Shown: piece after piece, positions 39,596 through 51,758 of the stretch
Numbering within the stretch: the stretch's first letter is position 1
Layout of the letters: each line of letters begins with the position of its first letter
Assembly: GCF_000018365.1 (NCBI RefSeq)
Contig: NC_011529.1
Span: 1,240,001 to 1,304,000, forward strand
DNA length: 64,000 bases
Direction: 5' to 3'
From: Thermococcus onnurineus NA1
Lineage (GTDB): Archaea; Methanobacteriota_B; Thermococci; Thermococcales; Thermococcaceae
Translations under genes and position numbers: made by a program
Notes under the pieces: model-generated
Seen by the model: only the letters and a program-made list of their open reading frames with translations
What the model was told of the DNA's origin: nothing
Databases searched by the model: none

Positions 39596-39973
39596 TGAGC
39601 AAGGAGTACGGCCGGTGGGACTTCCCATGGCGGGAAGTACCAAATTCCGTCCGGGGTTTAGTCGGGGTACCGGGCCTGCCTTACCCCCGAGGGGTCCGCC
39701 TTTCGGCGTTTCCTCGGGAGCGCACATTGCTGTGCCCATGGCTGGAGGGCGGGGTTCATCTTGGGCGCTTTGCGCCCTTTCCCCCCGACGCCGCCGTCTT
39801 GGCGCCTGGGCTTCGTCGCGCCCTGTTCGGGCGCTCCACCCAATAGGGGGGAACCCCAGCAGTGAAAAATTTTTGCAAAACTTCTCCTCGGCAACCTCCT
39901 TAAAAAAGGAACTGTCAAAAAGCACTTTAGAAACGCACATTTTAGACACAAAAAAGTCAAAAATTTTGCAAGG
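39596..39973 (-). promoter_or_regulatory. rRNA operon leader and promoter region
   Basis: These 378 bases precede 16S on the minus strand. They contain the 5' arm of the 16S processing stem (39644-39680) and GC-rich leader sequence to about 39850. AT-rich sequence then follows, where the promoter should lie (a CTTTTTTAAGG-like element near 39898-39908 is the best TATA candidate). No protein gene is supported here. Confidence 0.5.
39644..39680 (-). other. 16S pre-rRNA processing stem, 5' arm
   Basis: CCGTCCGGGGTTTA and CCGGGCCTGCC within this arm pair with the 38063-38098 arm after the 16S gene. The helix is about 30 pairs with small internal bulges. Confidence 0.75.
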
Positions 39974-40240
39974 TCAGAGGAAGAAAAAGGACATGGCAAT
40001 GAACGCAACCACCGAAACCAAAATCCCGACTGTGAGTGATTCCTCACCATCAAGTCCCAAACAGGGAGAGCAGTACCCTGCCACGTAGCCGCCAAGCAGA
40101 ACCATTGGGAGGGAAACCAGGAACGGAATAAGACGGCCCTTCAGGGGCAGTATCAGGTCTATGAAGAGAACCCACATGAACGAGGCGAGAATGGTCATGA
40201 TGATAAACGCAAGGATGAAGAAGATAGCCCTAACCTTCAT
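39974..40240 (-). CDS. Small membrane protein, three hydrophobic segments
   Basis: This 88-residue protein starts MKVRAIFFILAFIIMTILAS. It has further hydrophobic segments LIPFLVSLPMVLLGGYVAGY and TVGILVSVVAFIAMSFFFL, with two cysteines (CSPC) before the last. I do not recognise a family. The ATG at 40240 follows GGGGGTG; the longer reading to 40315 was rejected because its first 25 residues overlap the upstream gene and look non-coding. It lies in a minus-strand series after prs. Confidence 0.65.
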   Translation of the reverse strand: MKVRAIFFILAFIIMTILASFMWVLFIDLILPLKGRLIPFLVSLPMVLLGGYVAGYCSPCLGLDGEESLTVGILVSVVAFIAMSFFFL

Positions 40241-40242
40241 CT

Positions 40243-40519
40243 CTACACCCCCGCTCTGGGATGAGCCAAGTAAAGCAAAACAGTCGAGAGTATCCCAACG
40301 AGAAGGGCCACCCACCTTGCGGTCTCTTCATTGGCCCCAATGCAAACGGCCAAAAGCTTTGTAACGGGTAGCAAGATTGCCAAGGACAGAACCACCGAGA
40401 GCCCCCATGTACCTTGAGGGAAGACCTAAGACATCAAAAGCCACCGAGAAGACCAGCATAATCCCCGCCCCTGCAAAGGAGAGAAAAATGACAAGAGAAG
40501 CAAGCTTCCCGAATTTCAA
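40243..40519 (-). pseudogene. Frameshifted small membrane protein
   Basis: A TTG start at 40519 with GGGGG seven bases upstream opens a membrane protein (LASLVIFLSFAGAGIMLVFS; YMGALGGSVL). After about 46 codons, near 40383, this frame goes to GNLATRYKAFG and a stop at 40328. The next frame instead continues sensibly as AILLPVTKLLAVCIGANEET and VALLVGILSTVLLYLAHPRA, ending at 40243-40245 just before the next gene. One extra base (GTC CTT G GCA) explains it. Either a recent frameshift or a sequence error; the intact product would have about 91 residues. Confidence 0.65.
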
Positions 40520-40532
40520 TGGGAATCCCCCA

Positions 40533-41372
40533 CTAAAGACTCACTATATCCGGCACTATGCTTATCCTCGAAACCGGCGTCGGTATTGTGTTGGTTACGG
40601 CGAGCTCATCCACGGCTTTACTAACTCTCTCTATTGCACCCTCAGCGAAGACGCCGTGCGTTGCCGCCACGAATATCTTCTCAGCACCCATCTCCCTGAG
40701 CAGGTTCGCGGCTCTAACCATCGTGCCGCCCGTGCTTATGATGTCGTCCACTATAAGCACGTTTTTGCCTTTCACGTCGATATCAACTGGCCACATCTGA
40801 ACCTCAGTTGGGGAAATCCTCCTCTTCTCGAAGTGGCTGTACTCCAGCCCGAGCTTCTCGGCAACCACTCTAGCCCTCTCCCGGGCACCCTTGTCCGGGG
40901 CAAGGATTATACCATCGCCGAGTTTCTCGCCGAAGTACTCAGCTATCGCCCTTGCCGGCGAGAGGTTCACCGCCTTACCTGGGAAGAACCTGAGAGTTTC
41001 GGGATTGTGCAGATCAAAGACGTAAAGCTCGTCGTAGTAGAGGCCAAGCGCTCTCATGATAGCCCTAACGCTTACCGGTTCGCCCTCCCTTGTAACCCTG
41101 TCCTGCCTGGAATAGGCTAGGTATGGGACAATGGCACTGAGGTTCTCAAAGCCCCTCTCGCGGAGGGCGTCGCCTATGAGGAGCAGCTCGATGAGGTTCT
41201 CATCCTGCGGCTTAAATGTCGACTGAACCACAAGGGCCTCATCGCCCGAGCCAAAAACGCGAACATACTTCTCCCCATCCGGGAACTTCTTAATCTCGAC
41301 GTCGAGAACCTCACCGCCGAGCTTCCTTATCTCGTCCTCCAGGTGCCTCGCACCGCTTCCGACCACTATCAT
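40533..41372 (-). CDS. prs: Ribose-phosphate pyrophosphokinase (PRPP synthetase)
   Basis: This 279-residue enzyme makes phosphoribosyl pyrophosphate from ribose 5-phosphate and ATP for nucleotide, histidine and tryptophan synthesis. [20 protein letters not shown] and [20 protein letters not shown] are the ATP and metal sites, and [20 protein letters not shown] is the PRPP-binding loop. The length fits the shorter archaeal class. I chose the ATG at 41372 because GGGGTGATG precedes it; upstream codons at 41378 and 41381 are possible. The small membrane genes follow within 13 bases. Confidence 0.95.
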   Translation of the reverse strand: MIVVGSGARHLEDEIRKLGGEVLDVEIKKFPDGEKYVRVFGSGDEALVVQSTFKPQDENLIELLLIGDALRERGFENLSAIVPYLAYSRQDRVTREGEPVSVRAIMRALGLYYDELYVFDLHNPETLRFFPGKAVNLSPARAIAEYFGEKLGDGIILAPDKGARERARVVAEKLGLEYSHFEKRRISPTEVQMWPVDIDVKGKNVLIVDDIISTGGTMVRAANLLREMGAEKIFVAATHGVFAEGAIERVSKAVDELAVTNTIPTPVSRISIVPDIVSL

Positions 41373-41438
41373 GAGCATCACCCCATAACCGCGGATCTTG
41401 CCACTTCCATGTTTAACCCAGGCCTTATAAACCCACCG

Positions 41439-42143
41439 TTATGCCAGGAGAACGGCAATCAGACCGGCCAGAAAGATACCGTCGAAGGTTCCAGCCCCAC
41501 CTATGCTCACCATCGGTGCGCCGAGGTTCTTGATTTTGCGCCAGTTCATCAAATCTGCCCCTATGAGAACTCCCATCGTTCCGCTCACGTAGGCCACCAG
41601 CGGAGGGTTTCCGTCACCAAGAAGAAGGGCTAGGATCAGAGCCATCAAAGGAGGCAAAAATAGCGGCATTGCTATTCCTAGACCCTTAACCGGCTTCGCT
41701 ATGGCATGGCTAAAGAGGGCCGCTATCGCAACCGCGAGGAGCGTGTTGAAGAGTAGCCCGAATTGCCCGAGATAGACGAGCCTGAGAAGCTCGTAGATGA
41801 CGATACTGAGGGGAACCAAAGCGCCGCCAACGTTTATGGCTATTATGACCTTTCTCTCTTCCCAATCAAAATAGGGGACTGGATAGGGGATTCCAAAGAA
41901 CCGAACCTCCCCCACCCGTATGACCGGCTCGTAGGAGGTTTCCTCAGCTATGGGGATGTTGATGAAGCTGCCGAGCAATGCGAAAAGGAAAAGCGCATAG
42001 GCGACCTGCGGAGGGATTCCAAGCTTCGCAAAGGCCGCCATAACTATGCTCGAGAACAGGAGAAAAACGAGGAGAAAGAGGATGAAGATGACTACAAGGA
42101 CTGGCAGTGAGACCGGCGGAATTATGAGGCGCCTATTGTTCAT
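41439..42143 (-). CDS. DUF1614 family membrane protein
   Basis: This 234-residue protein has about seven hydrophobic segments. It shows the family's FFGIPYPVPYFDWEERKVII and AINVGGALVPLSIVIYELLR, then VAYVSGTMGVLIGADLMNW and SIGGAGTFDGIFLAGLIAVL. The function is unknown; conserved polar residues inside membrane segments (GTFDGIF; GTMGVLIGADL) hint at a transporter or enzyme. Its start overlaps the end of the ASCH-domain gene by 11 bases, so the two share a transcript. Confidence 0.85.
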   Translation of the reverse strand: MNNRRLIIPPVSLPVLVVIFILFLLVFLLFSSIVMAAFAKLGIPPQVAYALFLFALLGSFINIPIAEETSYEPVIRVGEVRFFGIPYPVPYFDWEERKVIIAINVGGALVPLSIVIYELLRLVYLGQFGLLFNTLLAVAIAALFSHAIAKPVKGLGIAMPLFLPPLMALILALLLGDGNPPLVAYVSGTMGVLIGADLMNWRKIKNLGAPMVSIGGAGTFDGIFLAGLIAVLLA

Positions 42144-42513
42144 CCTTCATCACCACGTTCGCCCACACCTGGACTCCCTTGGCAATGTTCACCTTCGCAG
42201 GTTTTTCGAACTTCTCCGCGTTGCGGAGAACCCACGCATAGAGGGGCCTTCCATTCGAATAGGCCCTGAGGAACTCGAGATCAGCGAGGTGTTTGTCCCT
42301 GTGCTCAGCAAGCTCTTCGGGCGTGAATGGTCCAAGAACCTCGACCAGTTCAGCCTTTCCCAGAGCCTTCCCTCCATTCAGAATCAGGATCTCACCTCTC
42401 ACCCTCGTGCGGGACTTCCTTATTTCCCAGACCTTTTTACCCTCAACGATGAGCGTCGCGAAGGGCTCTCTCACTATTAGACCCTTCTTTCGGGTTTCAA
42501 CTTCCACCGCCAT
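42133..42513 (-). CDS. ASCH-domain protein
   Basis: This 126-residue protein fits the ASCH (PUA-like) fold: LIVREPFATLIVEGKKVWEI, RTRVRGEILILNGGKALGKA and PLYAWVLRNAEKFEKPA. ASCH proteins bind RNA and some act as coactivators or nucleases; the role here is unknown. The ATG at 42513 lacks a strong ribosome binding site, so a different start within a few codons is possible. It overlaps the DUF1614 gene downstream. Confidence 0.75.
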   Translation of the reverse strand: MAVEVETRKKGLIVREPFATLIVEGKKVWEIRKSRTRVRGEILILNGGKALGKAELVEVLGPFTPEELAEHRDKHLADLEFLRAYSNGRPLYAWVLRNAEKFEKPAKVNIAKGVQVWANVVMKDEQ

Positions 42514-42615
42514 CAAAGAGATAATGCACTCCCGACTTATAAAACCAACGTCGGAAAGGAGCAAACAAAAAACTTTAAGTCCACCTCACCGAACCCATGA
42601 AAGGAGGTACTACCT

Positions 42616-43251
42616 ATGAGGATTATCTGGTATGGACACGCGTGCTTCTGGGTCGAGACAAAGGGTGTGAGACTGCTCATCGACCCGTATCCCGAGGTTG
42701 ACGACGACAGAATAGGCGAAGTCGACTACATCCTGATAACCCACGAGCACAGCGACCACTACGGCAAGGTCGAGCTCCTCTCGAGGTTGCGCGATGCAAC
42801 CGTTATCGGACCGAAGCCAGTATATCTCATGGCTATCAGCGACGGGGTAACAAAAGTCAGGGAAATCGAGGAGGATCAGACCATAGAGCTCGAGAACGGC
42901 GTCAAGGTTACCGCAATATACGTTGAGCATCCCTCCAGCCAGTACCCGGTCGGATACCTAATAGAAGGGGACAAAACGTTGTTTCACACGGGGGACACAT
43001 ATTCGACGCCGACCATTCAGAGACTCCGCGGAAAGGTCGACGTTCTGCTGGTGCCCATAAGCGGCCGCTCGACGGCGAACGAACGCGAAGCAGCTCAGAT
43101 AATCGAGGACATAAGGCCGAGAATGGTCATCCCGATGCACTATGGGGTCTACGGAGGGGGAAGCGTCGAGAAGCTCCTGGAGGAACTCAAGAAGAGGCGC
43201 ATCTGGACCTTGGTGAAGCCCCTCAAGCTCTACGAGGAGCTCTCGCTTTAG
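42616..43251 (+). CDS. Metallo-beta-lactamase-fold hydrolase, UPF0173 family
   Basis: This 211-residue protein begins [20 protein letters not shown] and has the metal-binding [10 protein letters not shown] (H-x-H-x-D-H). Other metal ligands lie in [10 protein letters not shown] and [10 protein letters not shown]. This is the short YycJ/UlaG-like hydrolase group whose substrate is not known. AAAGGAGGT precedes the ATG. Its stop is 11 bases before the radB start, so it is likely cotranscribed with it. Confidence 0.9.
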   Translation: MRIIWYGHACFWVETKGVRLLIDPYPEVDDDRIGEVDYILITHEHSDHYGKVELLSRLRDATVIGPKPVYLMAISDGVTKVREIEEDQTIELENGVKVTAIYVEHPSSQYPVGYLIEGDKTLFHTGDTYSTPTIQRLRGKVDVLLVPISGRSTANEREAAQIIEDIRPRMVIPMHYGVYGGGSVEKLLEELKKRRIWTLVKPLKLYEELSL

Positions 43252-43262
43252 CGGTGGAGGTA

Positions 43263-43937
43263 ATGCTGAGCACGGGAGTCAAATCACTGGATGAACTTCT
43301 CGGAGGGGGCATAGCCCCCGAGGTTCTGACCCAAGTTTATGGGAGTTTCGCCACCGGAAAGACCACCCTTGCCGTTCAGATTGGCCTCCTGAGCGGCGGG
43401 AAGGTTGCATACGTCGATACAGAGGGCGGCTTTTCTCCCGAGAGGCTCGCCCAGATGGCTGAATCCAGGGGCCTCGACCCTGAGGAAGCCCTCCAGAGAT
43501 TCATTCTTTTCACTCCAGCAGATTTCAAGGAACAGAGAAGGACAATAGGAAGCCTGAAGAAGATCGTCGATAAGAGTTTCTCCCTCATCGTCGTGGATTC
43601 CATAACGGCTCACTACAGGGTTGAAGAGCAGAGGAAGAACCTCACCGCTGAACTCGGGAAGCAGTTGCAGGTTCTCCTGTGGCTCGCAAGGAAGCTCGGT
43701 ATCCCAGTAATCGTGATAAATCAGGTGCACTTCGACAGCCGCGCCGAGAGAATGAAGCCAGTTGCCGAGCACACCCTCGGATACCGCTGCAAGGACATTC
43801 TGAGGTTGGATAAGCTGAACACACCTGGATTGCGCGTGGCCCTTCTGGAGAGGCACAGGTTCAGGCCAGAGGGCGGCATGGTGTACTTCAGGATAACCGA
43901 GAAGGGCATAGAGGACGTGCTTGGGAGAGAAGAATAG
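43263..43937 (+). CDS. radB: DNA repair and recombination protein RadB
   Basis: This 224-residue RecA-fold paralog is made of the ATPase core only. Walker A is YGSFATGKTTLAVQIG and Walker B LIVVDSITAHYR. It lacks the N-terminal helix-hairpin-helix domain of RadA, as is normal for RadB. RadB modulates RadA and the Hjc resolvase in archaeal recombination. I chose the ATG at 43263 because GGTGGAGGT precedes it; the in-frame GTG at 43254 belongs to that site. Confidence 0.95.
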   Translation: MLSTGVKSLDELLGGGIAPEVLTQVYGSFATGKTTLAVQIGLLSGGKVAYVDTEGGFSPERLAQMAESRGLDPEEALQRFILFTPADFKEQRRTIGSLKKIVDKSFSLIVVDSITAHYRVEEQRKNLTAELGKQLQVLLWLARKLGIPVIVINQVHFDSRAERMKPVAEHTLGYRCKDILRLDKLNTPGLRVALLERHRFRPEGGMVYFRITEKGIEDVLGREE

Positions 43938-44008
43938 TCGAGTTTTGCGAGTATTGCCTGCTGAGTACAATCAATAATATTCTGGCCGAGCAAGAGAAAA
44001 GAAAAGGT

Positions 44009-45433
44009 TCAAACCCTCTCAAACACTTCCTGGGTTATCCTGAGCACGGCTTTGTAGAGCTTCTCTGTGATGATGCCCTCTTCGTAGTGCTCGGTGAGCT
44101 TGTCCTTGTCGATTATCTCCTTCTTGCCGTCCGGCCACTTGACGATGTCGACCTCAAGGTCAACGTAGCGCGCCCTGTCAGGGTAAATCTCGACGGGAGT
44201 GTTGATGTTGTAGTACTCGCCCTTTAGGTTGCCGTCTCTGTCGTAATACCTGTGGACGAACCACCATTTACCTGCCTCTATCTCAGTAATCACATAGTCG
44301 CCGAACTCTATCGGAATGTCAAGGCCGTCGTAGAACTTGCCGGGCTTGAGGTGGCGCTTTATGGTAACCTTGAGCGGGTTCATGGAGACCTCAACTATCT
44401 CGCCCGGCCCTATCTTTATCCTCTGGCCGTCGGGCTTGTAGTGCTCCAGGCTGAAAAGCCAGCCCTTCTTCGGCCCCCTGTTACTAATCAAAGCCTCCCA
44501 GAAGCCCTGCCTCACCTTTCCCCTCTGGCCCGGAACCTTGGCGAGGATTCCCTCGGCTATTTCAACCGCAAAACTGAGCTCTGGGTCATAGGCTTTCAGC
44601 TGGTGGTGACCCTCAACGGTGGGAACAACCTTGTTTCTTATCTCGTCGAGCTTCTTCTTTGCCCCTCCACCGAACTCGACCTCGTAGATGTTCCTGCCCT
44701 CAATTATGACAGATGGAGCCGTGTAGGAGTCCGCCTTCTTGAGCTTGTCGGCGAGCTTGGAAAGCTTTATTATCTCATCCCTGAGGGTGTTCCAGTCCTT
44801 ATAGGCTGCGGCAGTCCTCCAGAGTATTCCCCACTCCCCGAGGTCTATGCTGAGTCCGAGGATCCTAAGCCTCTCCCTCTCGCTCTGGTCGCGTATCTTT
44901 CTGGATATCTTCACGTGCCTCTGCGCCCCTATCGGCTTTGGAATGAGCACCGCGTAGTCACCGGGAATGGTCAAAGTAACGCTCAGATGCGGCAGGAGGT
45001 TGTGCTTCTTGACCTGGACGAGGACTTCGTCGCCTTCCATAGCGTTTGGAAGCTCGTCGGCAACGACTGTGCCTATGGCACTGCCTATGTCGATGTAAAC
45101 GTAACGCTCGTCTCTCTTGACGATCATTCCCTTGTATATCCCATAGAGCTGGTAGGGAAGCTTTCTAAAGAAAACATCTATCAGCTCGTCCTCAAGGACC
45201 TTCCTAACCTCCTCAACCCTCGTCCCAACGAGAACGACACCGTGATGGTTCTTCTTGTCGTAAACATCAACGTCAAACTCGTCGTAGGTCTTTTCGAGGT
45301 TGAAGCGCTCGACGATCTTCTGGCTCGGCTGGGAGATGCCAAAGCCCCTGTCGAGGAAGAGCTTCGTGAGGGCCGTGCTGTAGATGCCCCTAACCCGAAC
45401 TGAAACTCCTGTGTCTGTAGACACTTTCACCAC
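44009..45433 (-). CDS. FAU-1-like ribonuclease / AU-rich RNA-binding protein
   Basis: This 474-residue protein contains an S1/RNase E-like segment ([40 protein letters not shown]) and a C-terminal DUF402 domain ([40 protein letters not shown]). This is the FAU-1 arrangement described in P. furiosus as binding AU-rich RNA and cleaving RNA, with a proposed part in 5S rRNA maturation. The start is uncertain among GTG codons at 45433, 45430 and 45424; GAGGGGTG suits 45424 best. It overlaps the upstream gene by about 40 bases. Confidence 0.88.
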   Translation of the reverse strand: MVKVSTDTGVSVRVRGIYSTALTKLFLDRGFGISQPSQKIVERFNLEKTYDEFDVDVYDKKNHHGVVLVGTRVEEVRKVLEDELIDVFFRKLPYQLYGIYKGMIVKRDERYVYIDIGSAIGTVVADELPNAMEGDEVLVQVKKHNLLPHLSVTLTIPGDYAVLIPKPIGAQRHVKISRKIRDQSERERLRILGLSIDLGEWGILWRTAAAYKDWNTLRDEIIKLSKLADKLKKADSYTAPSVIIEGRNIYEVEFGGGAKKKLDEIRNKVVPTVEGHHQLKAYDPELSFAVEIAEGILAKVPGQRGKVRQGFWEALISNRGPKKGWLFSLEHYKPDGQRIKIGPGEIVEVSMNPLKVTIKRHLKPGKFYDGLDIPIEFGDYVITEIEAGKWWFVHRYYDRDGNLKGEYYNINTPVEIYPDRARYVDLEVDIVKWPDGKKEIIDKDKLTEHYEEGIITEKLYKAVLRITQEVFERV

Positions 45434-46136
45434 CCCTCATTTTCTTTTCCACCACTCCTATGAGCGTCAGACCTTCGAGTATCTCGCCGGCTCTCCCAAC
45501 GCCGCTGAGCTTCTCCACGTTCCTCGCCTCGACCCACAACAGGCCCCTTGAATGCCAGTCCTTTAGGGCCTCCTCAACCTTGTGAACGTCGCCAGGGTGA
45601 GAGTAAAGCCTGAGCATGAAGGTTTTCACAACCTCAAGCTCAGCCTCAAGCTCTTCAATCTTCCGGAGCTTGTCCATTATACTCACGGGTACCTTTTTCT
45701 CCTTTTCGCCCTCGGCCAGAAGGGTGAGTCCCTCAACCTCAGTGGCAAGTTCTTGAATTGCCCTGCTCACAGCGTAATCGTAAACCCGGTGGAAATGAAC
45801 AAGTCTGTCAAGAGCAGTGTTCAGCCGTAGCCGAGCGTCATAGTCGGTTGCTTTCGCCAGCAGAGACAGGATCTCCTCAAGGCGGAACTTCATCTGGTGC
45901 TCGTTCCTGTGGAGCTCCTTGGCAAGTTCCTCAGCTCTTCCACCAATCTGGGCCATCTCCCGGTAGAGAACAGAGGCTATCTCAAGCTTCTCTCTGGAGA
46001 GCATGTAAAGTCCCTTGATCCTTGCAAGAAGAGCCTCATAGTCCTTCTCCTCGTAGATGCCAGGAAACTGATGCTCAAATTGAGCGTGGAGCTCCTCGAG
46101 ACGGGACAGCCTGGCCCTCAGTTCGTCAACGTTCAT
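45390..46136 (-). CDS. Helical conserved protein upstream of FAU-1
   Basis: This 248-residue protein is almost all helix, with heptad-like stretches ([40 protein letters not shown]). It ends with a short winged-helix-like segment ([20 protein letters not shown], then [19 protein letters not shown]). I do not recognise the family; coiled-coil scaffolding or an archaeal regulator are both possible. The end overlaps the FAU-1 start, pointing to coupling and perhaps joint action on RNA. Confidence 0.65.
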   Translation of the reverse strand: MNVDELRARLSRLEELHAQFEHQFPGIYEEKDYEALLARIKGLYMLSREKLEIASVLYREMAQIGGRAEELAKELHRNEHQMKFRLEEILSLLAKATDYDARLRLNTALDRLVHFHRVYDYAVSRAIQELATEVEGLTLLAEGEKEKKVPVSIMDKLRKIEELEAELEVVKTFMLRLYSHPGDVHKVEEALKDWHSRGLLWVEARNVEKLSGVGRAGEILEGLTLIGVVEKKMRGGESVYRHRSFSSG

Positions 46137-46263
46137 GCGAAAACCCCCTGAGGGTTATCTAGATTTCTCCCCCTACTTGTAGTTTTCGATAATCGTTGGG
46201 TAAACAGAATCACTTACCCAAACCTTTTTTTAAGCCAAAATGTTAATCATCTTGGTGCTTGAA

Positions 46264-47190
46264 ATGGTGCTCTATGACCGCTTTGGCAGGCCGGTGACGA
46301 ACCTCAGGATTTCAATCACACGGGACTGCAACTACAGATGTTTCTTCTGCCATCGAGAGGGCCAGCACTTCAACGTAAGGTTAGAACTCACTCCAGCAGA
46401 AATCGAAAGGCTCGTTAAAGTGGCCTCAAACCTAGGGATAAAGAAGGTCAAGCTAACCGGCGGCGAGCCGACTGTGAGGGACGATATTATCGAGATAGTG
46501 AGAAGGATAAAACCCTACCTAAGGGACCTCTCGATGACGACCAACGGAAGTCGTTTAAAAGAGCTAGCAAAACCCCTGGCAAAAGCAGGCCTTGACAGGG
46601 TGAACGTCTCGCTCCACAGCCTTAAGCCCGATGTTTATAAGAAAATAACCGGCGTTGACATGCTCGATGTCGTTCTTGATGGCATTGAGGAGGCCGTCAG
46701 ATACCTCAGCCCGGTCAAGCTCAACATGACAGTGATGAAAGGCCTCAACGACGGCGAGATATGGGATATGATAGGCTTTGCGGCCAAGACCGGCACGATA
46801 CTCCAGCTGATAGAGCTCGAGGCACCGAGAGAGATGACACAAACGAGCTTTTTCAGGAAATATTTTTACCCGCTCAAGCCCGTTGAGCAGAAGCTCGAAG
46901 AGATGGCTGTAGAGACTCGTGAGAGAAGAATGCACAGGCGCAAGAAGTACTTTGTTCCGACAGAGTATGGAATAGCCGAGGTCGAAGTCGTCAGAGCTAT
47001 GCACAACACGATTTTCTGCGCCAACTGCACTCGCCTTAGGGTCACCTCAGACGGCAAGTTCAAAACCTGTCTGCTGAGAAAGAGAGACCTCATAGACTTT
47101 GCAACTGCTCTAAGGAACAATGCCAGCGATGCAGAACTTGTTGATCTCTTCCGGAAGGCAGTCCTGATGAGAGAGCCCTACTGGAAATAG
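46264..47190 (+). CDS. moaA: GTP 3',8-cyclase MoaA (molybdenum/tungsten cofactor synthesis)
   Basis: This 308-residue radical SAM enzyme starts [20 protein letters not shown]. The first cluster site is CNYRCFFC; the second, C-terminal one is [20 protein letters not shown]. It converts GTP to 3',8-cyclo-dihydro-GTP in pterin cofactor synthesis, which serves tungsten enzymes in Thermococcales. [13 protein letters not shown] is the AdoMet motif. The C-terminus ends EPYWK, without the double glycine of bacterial MoaA. I chose the ATG at 46264, preceded by GGTGC, over the codon at 46240. Confidence 0.93.
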   Translation: MVLYDRFGRPVTNLRISITRDCNYRCFFCHREGQHFNVRLELTPAEIERLVKVASNLGIKKVKLTGGEPTVRDDIIEIVRRIKPYLRDLSMTTNGSRLKELAKPLAKAGLDRVNVSLHSLKPDVYKKITGVDMLDVVLDGIEEAVRYLSPVKLNMTVMKGLNDGEIWDMIGFAAKTGTILQLIELEAPREMTQTSFFRKYFYPLKPVEQKLEEMAVETRERRMHRRKKYFVPTEYGIAEVEVVRAMHNTIFCANCTRLRVTSDGKFKTCLLRKRDLIDFATALRNNASDAELVDLFRKAVLMREPYWK

Positions 47191-47228
47191 TTTAATACTA
47201 CTTTGCCCTAAACTACAAGGGTGACTGG

Positions 47229-49125
<1,897 letters not shown>

Positions 49126-49129
49126 AGCC

Positions 49130-50626
49130 TCACTTCTTCAGGAAGTCAAAGAGCGTAGCCTGCTTGCCCTTCTTCTTGGGCTTGTCGATCTTCTCGGCCT
49201 TCTTCTCCTTCTCGACGGCTTCCATCTCTTCCTCTGCCTTTTCGAGCTCCTCTTCGCTTATCCCCTCTTCTTCGAGCTCTTCTGCTTCCTCGACTTTTTC
49301 TTCGGATTCTTTCACCTCAGCTGTCTCGACTGCTGCCTTAACGTGCTCCTTGAGCTCGCTCCGCTCCTCCTTGAGGCGCTTGTGAATGTTGAGGCTCTTG
49401 CCCCATATCGTCTTCGCCTTCTCCTTGTCGCCAACTATGAACTCGACCTCCTTCTCACTCAGGTCGAGGAAGACGACGAAGTGCGCCGCCATGTCGGGAT
49501 TGTGCTCGAATATAGCCTTGAGGATGTTGAGGGTTTCAAGGGCCTCGAGCTTCGCCATGTGCATCTCGCTCATTATCTTCTTGACCACCGAATCCCTGAG
49601 CGAGCGCTCCCCCTTGCTCTCGGTGAGGAGCTTTATCGTCTTCGGCGGGTAAATCCTCACGAAGCCCTTCTTCTTGACGCCAGCCACTGCAACGCCGGCG
49701 GTCATCATGTCCGTGGCGTACTTCCAGAGTCCGTAGTTACCCGTCCTCTGGGCCCTGCCGAGGTATATATCAGCTCTGCTAAGCGCTTCGTAGGCCCTCG
49801 CTATGTCCTCCGGCTTGTAATAGACGTAAGGCAGGTTCTCGTCTATCCACTGGAGGAGTTCATTGGGGAACATGTCAACGCCGAGAACGGCCAGCTTTGC
49901 GCGTTTGGCGTTGTCCGTTGCGAACAGCTGAGCCAATGCCTGGAAGACGCTCTTCTCCACGTCACGGTACGCGAGAACCTCTCTGGCGTCCTCGATTCCA
50001 CCCGAGACAACAGTCTGAAGGTCGTTTATTGCTGCCCTTAAGTCGCCGTTGGCGCGCTTGGCTATCTCCTGGAGGATTTCCTTCGGAACGGTTACACCCT
50101 CTGCCTTTAGGATCCTTATGAGGGCCTTCATTATGTCCCTCTGGCTCAGGCGCTTGTATTCAACTATCTGGGCCTTGTTCCTTATCTCCCTCGGAACCTC
50201 CCAGTAGTGGTTGGCTGACATGATTATCGGGTTCCTGGCTTTGTCGATGAGCTTCGCTATCTCTCTCGCTCCGCTTGGTTCTATGTTGTCTGACTCGTCG
50301 AGGAATATCAGCTTTCTCCTCTTTCCAAGGATGTCCATCGTGTAGGCTGCCTGGACATAGCGCTCTATCTTCTCGTAGGTCCTCTCGTCGCTCGCGTTGA
50401 GCTCGATGACCTCGAAGCCGTACTCCCTGGCCAGGGCATAGATGGTGGTGGTCTTGCCCGTCCCCGGAGATCCAGCTAGGAGGAGAGCCTTCTTCTTCGG
50501 CGGATTACCGTGCAGCCATGCCTCTATCCATGCCCTTACCTGCTCCAAAGCCTTGTTCTGGTTCACTATCTCGCTTAGCCTTCTCGGGCGGTACTTCTCA
50601 ACCCAGGGAACATCGGAGGAGGGCAT
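49130..50626 (-). CDS. rfcL: Replication factor C large subunit
   Basis: This protein of about 498 residues is the clamp-loader large subunit that loads PCNA with RfcS. It begins near [20 protein letters not shown], with Walker [13 protein letters not shown] and the DESDN Walker B. The C-terminal third is charged (Glu/Lys-rich from about residue 420) and ends with the PCNA-interacting box [10 protein letters not shown]. No intein is present. The ATG at 50626 gives the family-like start; ATG 50632 overlaps the rfcS stop and is an alternative. It is cotranscribed with rfcS. Confidence 0.94.
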   Translation of the reverse strand: MPSSDVPWVEKYRPRRLSEIVNQNKALEQVRAWIEAWLHGNPPKKKALLLAGSPGTGKTTTIYALAREYGFEVIELNASDERTYEKIERYVQAAYTMDILGKRRKLIFLDESDNIEPSGAREIAKLIDKARNPIIMSANHYWEVPREIRNKAQIVEYKRLSQRDIMKALIRILKAEGVTVPKEILQEIAKRANGDLRAAINDLQTVVSGGIEDAREVLAYRDVEKSVFQALAQLFATDNAKRAKLAVLGVDMFPNELLQWIDENLPYVYYKPEDIARAYEALSRADIYLGRAQRTGNYGLWKYATDMMTAGVAVAGVKKKGFVRIYPPKTIKLLTESKGERSLRDSVVKKIMSEMHMAKLEALETLNILKAIFEHNPDMAAHFVVFLDLSEKEVEFIVGDKEKAKTIWGKSLNIHKRLKEERSELKEHVKAAVETAEVKESEEKVEEAEELEEEGISEEELEKAEEEMEAVEKEKKAEKIDKPKKKGKQATLFDFLKK

Positions 50627-50631
50627 GGCCA

Positions 50632-51612
50632 TCACTTACCCATTAGGGTGAACTGAGCGAGCAGAGCCTCGAGCTGAATCATCTCGTTCGCTCCCTCAAC
50701 GAGCCTGAAGTTGTACTCGCCTATCTTGTCCGCCAAAGCGACCTTTCTGTCCTCTGGAATTGTGAGGTTGAACACTTCCTTGTGCATCTGGATGAGAACG
50801 TCCTCGCCGCTGAGCCCCTGCTTGAGGAGAATCTCCCTCAGCTTCTCTCTGGCCTTGAGGAAGTTGCCCTCGAGGGCAAGGTTCATCATCTCACGTACAT
50901 CTTCTGGACGAGCCCTGCTCGCAACGAGGAAGACGTTCTCATCGGTTATCTTTCTGTCGAGCGCAGCAGCTGCCTGAAGGACATTTATTGCCCTCCTGAG
51001 GTCGCCTTCAGCGACATAAAGGAGCGCCTGAAGGCCGTCCTCAGTGAGCTCAAGCCCCTCGTTCTCGGCTATGTACTTGATGCGCTTTGCTATGTCATTA
51101 TCGTTGAGCGGTCTGAAGCGGAAGATGGCACACCTCGACTGTATTGGCTCGATTATCTTGCTACTGTAATTACAGCTGAGTATGAACCTCACGTTGGTCG
51201 AGAACATCTCCATTGTTCTCCTAAGCGCCTGCTGGGCGTCCTGGGTTAAAGCGTCCGCCTCGTCGAGGAAGATTATCTTAAAGCTTGCACCACCTATCGG
51301 CTTAGTTCTCGCGAACTCCTTCACCTTCTCGCGGATGACGTTTATACCGCGCTCATCGCTCGCGTTGAGCTCGAGGAAGTTGTGCCTCCAGTGCTCGCCG
51401 AAGAGCTCCCTCGCCAGGGCTAAAGCGGCCGTGGTCTTTCCGACACCAGGCGGTCCTGCGAAGAGGAGGTGGGGCATCGAACCGGTTTTAACGTAGTGTT
51501 TGAGGCGCTTGACTATATGCTCCTGACCGACTATATCTTCCAGCCTCTGCGGCCTGTACTTCTCAACCCACGGCTTTTCAAGGATTTTAACCTCCTGGAC
51601 TTCCTCTGGCAT
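50632..51612 (-). CDS. rfcS: Replication factor C small subunit
   Basis: This 326-residue AAA+ subunit has [20 protein letters not shown] at the start, Walker [13 protein letters not shown], Walker [19 protein letters not shown] and the arginine-finger SRCAIFRF. Four copies with one RfcL make the archaeal clamp loader. The ATG at 51612 follows GGTGAT. The uninterrupted Walker A region shows that there is no intein, although several Thermococcales homologs carry one. Its stop overlaps the rfcL start region. Confidence 0.95.
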   Translation of the reverse strand: MPEEVQEVKILEKPWVEKYRPQRLEDIVGQEHIVKRLKHYVKTGSMPHLLFAGPPGVGKTTAALALARELFGEHWRHNFLELNASDERGINVIREKVKEFARTKPIGGASFKIIFLDEADALTQDAQQALRRTMEMFSTNVRFILSCNYSSKIIEPIQSRCAIFRFRPLNDNDIAKRIKYIAENEGLELTEDGLQALLYVAEGDLRRAINVLQAAAALDRKITDENVFLVASRARPEDVREMMNLALEGNFLKAREKLREILLKQGLSGEDVLIQMHKEVFNLTIPEDRKVALADKIGEYNFRLVEGANEMIQLEALLAQFTLMGK

Positions 51613-51758
51613 AGCTATCACCTTTCCTAAAAGGCTTATGCGCCTCCGGGGTATTAAGCCTTTTGCCCTTCCGAACCCCCACTTCTAGGCCCTGATGAAC
51701 CCAAAGGAGAAGTGCAAAACTTTTATACCTCGGTGTCCAAAAACTTTCGGTGGTTCTC

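Noticed and set aside
40377-41120. 247-codon ORF on the plus strand
   Set aside because: Antisense shadow of prs.
44252-45403. 383-codon ORF on the plus strand
   Set aside because: Antisense shadow of the FAU-1-like gene; no start signal or family features.
51684-51720. Possible C/D box sRNA at CTGATGAACC upstream of kbl
   Set aside because: The C box lacks the purine and no D box or terminal stem is in range.
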